DNA of 64,000 nucleotides from positions 1,674,001-1,738,000 of the forward strand of contig NZ_CP051198.1 of NCBI RefSeq assembly GCF_024181225.1, in the 5' to 3' direction. Below, one piece after another: positions 60,371 through 64,000 of the stretch. The notes under the pieces were generated by a model. It did no database searches. It was not told where the DNA came from and saw nothing but the letters and a program-made list of their open reading frames with translations. How positions within the stretch are numbered: the first letter of the stretch is position 1; the number at the start of each line of letters is the position of its first letter. The stretch comes from Treponema sp. OMZ 787. Its GTDB lineage: Bacteria; Spirochaetota; Spirochaetia; Treponematales; Treponemataceae. The position numbers were made by a program, and so were the translations under genes.

Positions 60371-61528
60371 ATGAGCATCATAGGCAAAAAAATAAAATTT
60401 TTATTCTTTTTCGTTTTAATAAACACATCTCTTATTTTTTCGCAAGGTTTTTCTGTTCCTCATTTTGAAAATACCAATATTTTTTACGGTTTAAACACCA
60501 AGCCTTACATAACCGCTGCCTCTCTTTTAGAGCTAAAACTTAGGATGGGAGCATCGAACAAATTTTATTTTGATATGAATTTTGATGCAAATGTTGATAA
60601 TCTCATAGATTTTTTTTCCCCAATTCAAGATCCGAAATTCAACGGTAAATTCCGCTTTTTAGGAGCCTCGCTAAATTTTCCTAAAATAAAAAATATACCG
60701 CTTTCTTTTACAATATTTACAGGGATATACGATACCTTAGGATCAGACTCAATCCTGCAAGAACATCTTAAAGTAAAAATGCCTGACCCGCAATTTAGAA
60801 GCTATTATCCGGCATCTGCATTCCGCCCGCGAAATTTTATTGAAGGAACAGGATTCGGCATTTATGGAGCCTTTTCTTCAGGTTTTTATCTTGGAACTTA
60901 TCTGAGTTGGAACGAAAAACTCAAAGATCAGCTGCAAATAAAATCTTATTTCAGACTGGGCGGAAACTTCGACTTTTTTATCTTCGATTTTTTTGCAGGG
61001 GCATCATTTCCAAAAAATGTTTTAAAGACCAAGCTAAGAACAGGAGCAGCAATGCTTTTTTTGGCGGATGACAATTATGATTTTTTTACGGAGATAGGTA
61101 TAGCGGAAATCAAGGTTACAGATATGACGATGAAAGACTTTACCTCGAATTTTTATGCCTCTTTTGAAGCACGAATAAAAAAAGATCTGATAAAATCAAG
61201 CATATCAGCCTTTGTATCGCCTATTTTCCTACTTCCTCAAATTATCAATGATGCTTCTTTAAAAGACTCTTTTTTTGCAGGCCTAAGTGCCGATATAAGA
61301 TTTGGGAATCTTGAAACAAAAAATATGGAAGGCGGAATTCATATTATGGGAACGGTAAATCCTTTAAAGCCCACAATTATAACTCCATTCTCGTTTTTAA
61401 TCAGCCCTTTTTATACACTAAATGCAGATGGTTTTACACTGGATTTTCGTCTACCTGTAAACCCCTTGCTTTATAAGGATATATCAAAAATGATAACGGC
61501 ACAAATATCAATAAAGGCGGTGTACTAA
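60371..61528 (+). CDS. Exported protein, probable outer-membrane beta-barrel
   Basis: The 385 residues begin with a signal peptide (FLFFFVLINTSLIFSQG). They continue with many amphipathic strands of 10–12 residues and end QISIKAVY, with a terminal aromatic. I recognise no family. It is preceded by an AT-rich region with TAAAAT eight bases before the ATG. It overlaps the next gene by one base (TAATG), and the pair appear to be two envelope proteins made together. Confidence 0.68.
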   Translation: MSIIGKKIKFLFFFVLINTSLIFSQGFSVPHFENTNIFYGLNTKPYITAASLLELKLRMGASNKFYFDMNFDANVDNLIDFFSPIQDPKFNGKFRFLGASLNFPKIKNIPLSFTIFTGIYDTLGSDSILQEHLKVKMPDPQFRSYYPASAFRPRNFIEGTGFGIYGAFSSGFYLGTYLSWNEKLKDQLQIKSYFRLGGNFDFFIFDFFAGASFPKNVLKTKLRTGAAMLFLADDNYDFFTEIGIAEIKVTDMTMKDFTSNFYASFEARIKKDLIKSSISAFVSPIFLLPQIINDASLKDSFFAGLSADIRFGNLETKNMEGGIHIMGTVNPLKPTIITPFSFLISPFYTLNADGFTLDFRLPVNPLLYKDISKMITAQISIKAVY

Positions 61529-62376
61529 TGAATTATCTAAAAAAGATACTCGGTATTTTAATTTTTTTTGTATGTACAGCTATTCTTTTTTCTCTTGATG
61601 TTACGACATCCATAAATGTAGGAAGAACACCATTTAACGCAACCGGACTTACAGGAAAAATGCCCGACTTCGGATTTAAGCTGATTTTAAATGAAAATTT
61701 AGGTAAAAATGTAAATGGAAAATTAGCTATCGAAAGACATATCGGTATAGGAAATGTAATTTGGGGAAGAATTGCTTATACAACAGAAATGATAAATATC
61801 TCGATAGGACCTACTCTCAGCGTATTTAATGCAGGCTTCGACAATAAAAATGTAAGCAGTATCTTTCAGCCAGGTTTAGGCACCTCCCTATACTTTAAAT
61901 TACCCATAGGATTTTTTACCTCATTGGACACAAATTTTTCGATTCCGGTAGCAGCCAAAACTAAGAATGTATATCTGCAAGACGGACACTTTGATTTGGG
62001 TTGGAGATTTCCAAATATAATTGCATCAGTAAAAATAAGTCAAAAAAATAAAAGTATTATTGAAACTTCTGAAGAAACACATATTTCAATAACAGATATA
62101 GGATTTTATACTGTATCATATTCAAAACCATCAGGAATAAGACTTCCCTTAAATATAGTCTATAGACTAAATCATTTTCAAAAACCAGGCTCTATGAATG
62201 AAAAAATAGCCAATATTGTATTGGAATCAGGTATCAATCATGCTATTTCAAGCGATATTGAATGGTTTATTAATTTTGAAGCTTCAGTATTTTCTTTTTC
62301 TTTAACGAAAAGCGGCAGTACGGTTAATAAGCTTTTTTTCAATGCTGAAGCCGGTATTATGCTAAACCTTAACTAA
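61528..62376 (+). CDS. Exported protein, probable outer-membrane beta-barrel
   Basis: The 282 residues have a signal peptide (LGILIFFVCTAILFSLDV). The rest is a strand-rich body with glycine-bounded repeats such as IGNVIWGRIAYTTEMINISI and SDIEWFINFEASVFSFSL. No domain was recognised. It shares its operon with the preceding barrel candidate and ends 87 bases before gap. Confidence 0.68.
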   Translation: MNYLKKILGILIFFVCTAILFSLDVTTSINVGRTPFNATGLTGKMPDFGFKLILNENLGKNVNGKLAIERHIGIGNVIWGRIAYTTEMINISIGPTLSVFNAGFDNKNVSSIFQPGLGTSLYFKLPIGFFTSLDTNFSIPVAAKTKNVYLQDGHFDLGWRFPNIIASVKISQKNKSIIETSEETHISITDIGFYTVSYSKPSGIRLPLNIVYRLNHFQKPGSMNEKIANIVLESGINHAISSDIEWFINFEASVFSFSLTKSGSTVNKLFFNAEAGIMLNLN

Positions 62377-62405
62377 CAACATAAATAAAATGAGTTTAAA
62401 TAAAG

Positions 62406-62434
62406 TTGACATATGACCTAATATAGGTTAATAT
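62406..62434 (+). promoter_or_regulatory. Promoter of gap with a dyad in the spacer
   Basis: TTGACA (62406–62411) and TAATAT (62429–62434) are separated by 17 bases. The spacer contains ACCTA-N3-TAGGT (62416–62428), a possible repressor site. Confidence 0.75.
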
Positions 62435-62436
62435 AG

Positions 62437-63513
<1,077 letters not shown>

Positions 63514-63535
63514 GATTGATAGATATTTAAGTAAA

Positions 63536-63578
63536 ATAAAAAAGCCCTTGCAGTTTTATTCAAGCTGTAAGGGCTTTT
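63536..63578. terminator. Bidirectional terminator between gap and the YebC-family gene
   Basis: AAGCCCTTGCAG pairs with CTGTAAGGGCTT (with one G·U) around a loop. A T-run follows in both directions, stronger on the minus strand. Confidence 0.88.
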
Positions 63579-63599
63579 CTTATAAAAAGTTTTTAAACC

Positions 63600-64000
63600 T
63601 TATTCCGGCATCTCAAATCCTTCAGGGATTTCGATATTTGTGGATACGGTCTGAACATCATCATCTTCTTCAAGCTTATCGATCATCTTTAAGGCCTTTT
63701 GAGTTGTATCGGCATCCAAGGCTACATAGGTATCGGGAACCATCGAAACGGCAGCAGATACGGATTCAAAACCCTTTTCCTGCAAGGCTTCAAGAACAGA
63801 GGCAAAGTCGTTGGGATCTGTTGTTACGGTTATAACTCCGTCTTCAGCAGCAATATCTTCGGCACCTGCTTCAAGAGCGGCATCCATGATTGCTTCTTCA
63901 CTTACAACTTCGGCATCATACTCGATAACCCCCTTTCGGTTAAACATATAAGCTACAGAACCTGTTGCACCCAAGTTTCCGCCGCTCTTTGTAAAAATAT
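63600..64000 (-). CDS. YebC/PmpR-family regulator or translation factor (5' end outside window)
   Basis: The last ~133 residues are visible, reading in from the window edge as IFTKSGGNLGATGSVAYMFN and ending IEIPEGFEMPE. The GxLGxxGSVxxMF block, EDGVITVTTDP and LEEDDDVQTVSTNIE are typical of the YebC/PmpR C-terminal domains. The family includes DNA-binding regulators and ribosome-associated factors; which applies here cannot be told. The start codon is beyond 64000. Confidence 0.93.
   Translation of the reverse strand, partial: IFTKSGGNLGATGSVAYMFNRKGVIEYDAEVVSEEAIMDAALEAGAEDIAAEDGVITVTTDPNDFASVLEALQEKGFESVSAAVSMVPDTYVALDADTTQKALKMIDKLEEDDDVQTVSTNIEIPEGFEMPE

Overview
The window reads as a chromosomal segment of an oral-type Treponema. 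Treponema denticola or a very close relative is my best recognition. The reasons are an AT-rich background, a spirochaete cheA–cheW(R)–cheX–cheY operon with a CheW–CheR-like fusion, many large secreted or lipoprotein genes, pyruvate phosphate dikinase, L-serine dehydratase, and several Rpn/PD-(D/E)XK 'transposase' genes. Species assignment is recognition, not a search result. recR is cut by the left edge and a YebC-family gene by the right edge.

Layout. 0–8 kb is housekeeping on the minus strand: ebfC–recR, rnhB, a beta-helix/chitobiase-like secreted protein, a phosphoribosyltransferase, a glycosyltransferase, mltG, an MBL-fold hydrolase and a cysteine-cluster protein. 8.2–8.47 kb is a tRNA-Thr/tRNA-Tyr unit with its own promoter and terminator. 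8.5–12 kb has a membrane-anchored protein, ligA and a first Rpn-family gene. 12–15 kb (plus strand) has a polyprenyl synthase, a TPR protein, a YmdB-family protein that has lost its metal ligands, and an RseC-like protein. 16.5–24.1 kb is an accessory island. It carries two ~92%-identical Rpn genes in direct orientation, a pair of uncharacterised membrane proteins, a lipoprotein with a duplicated domain, an outer-membrane protein, small palindromic and direct repeats, and an unannotated 24-codon ORF with a consensus promoter. 24.1–31.1 kb is central metabolism: citC–citXG behind a two-subunit fumarase, then L-serine dehydratase, NfeD and L31. 31–39 kb has rho, tRNA-Glu, aroH, ppdK, a CapA-like lipoprotein and purB.

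39.2–49.9 kb is the most unusual block. A periplasmic beta-propeller receptor fused to a class III adenylate cyclase sits downstream of a run of surface genes: a small exported protein, a Bacteroides-style HU/DUF4469 protein, a SUMF1-like lipoprotein, an outer-membrane protein and a ~1150-residue InlB-repeat/beta-helix lipoprotein. A membrane-embedded LuxR-type regulator is divergent from this run. The intergenic region between regulator and surface genes has a perfect 20-bp inverted repeat and two 16-bp direct repeats 21 bp apart. Part of this block is visibly more GC-rich than its surroundings.

50–60 kb holds an smc operon, an orphan pseudo-receiver/winged-helix regulator and the chemotaxis operon. 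60–64 kb has two exported, probably outer-membrane, proteins, gap and the partial yebC.

Two general features recur. Several genes have a -35/-10 pair (spacing 16–17) whose -10 box lies only 6–10 nt before the ATG, with no Shine-Dalgarno sequence, so they are probably leaderless. Several others use UUG starts backed by strong Shine-Dalgarno sequences. Except for tRNA-coding segments and the smORF region 22.86–23.22 kb, intergenic gaps are short.
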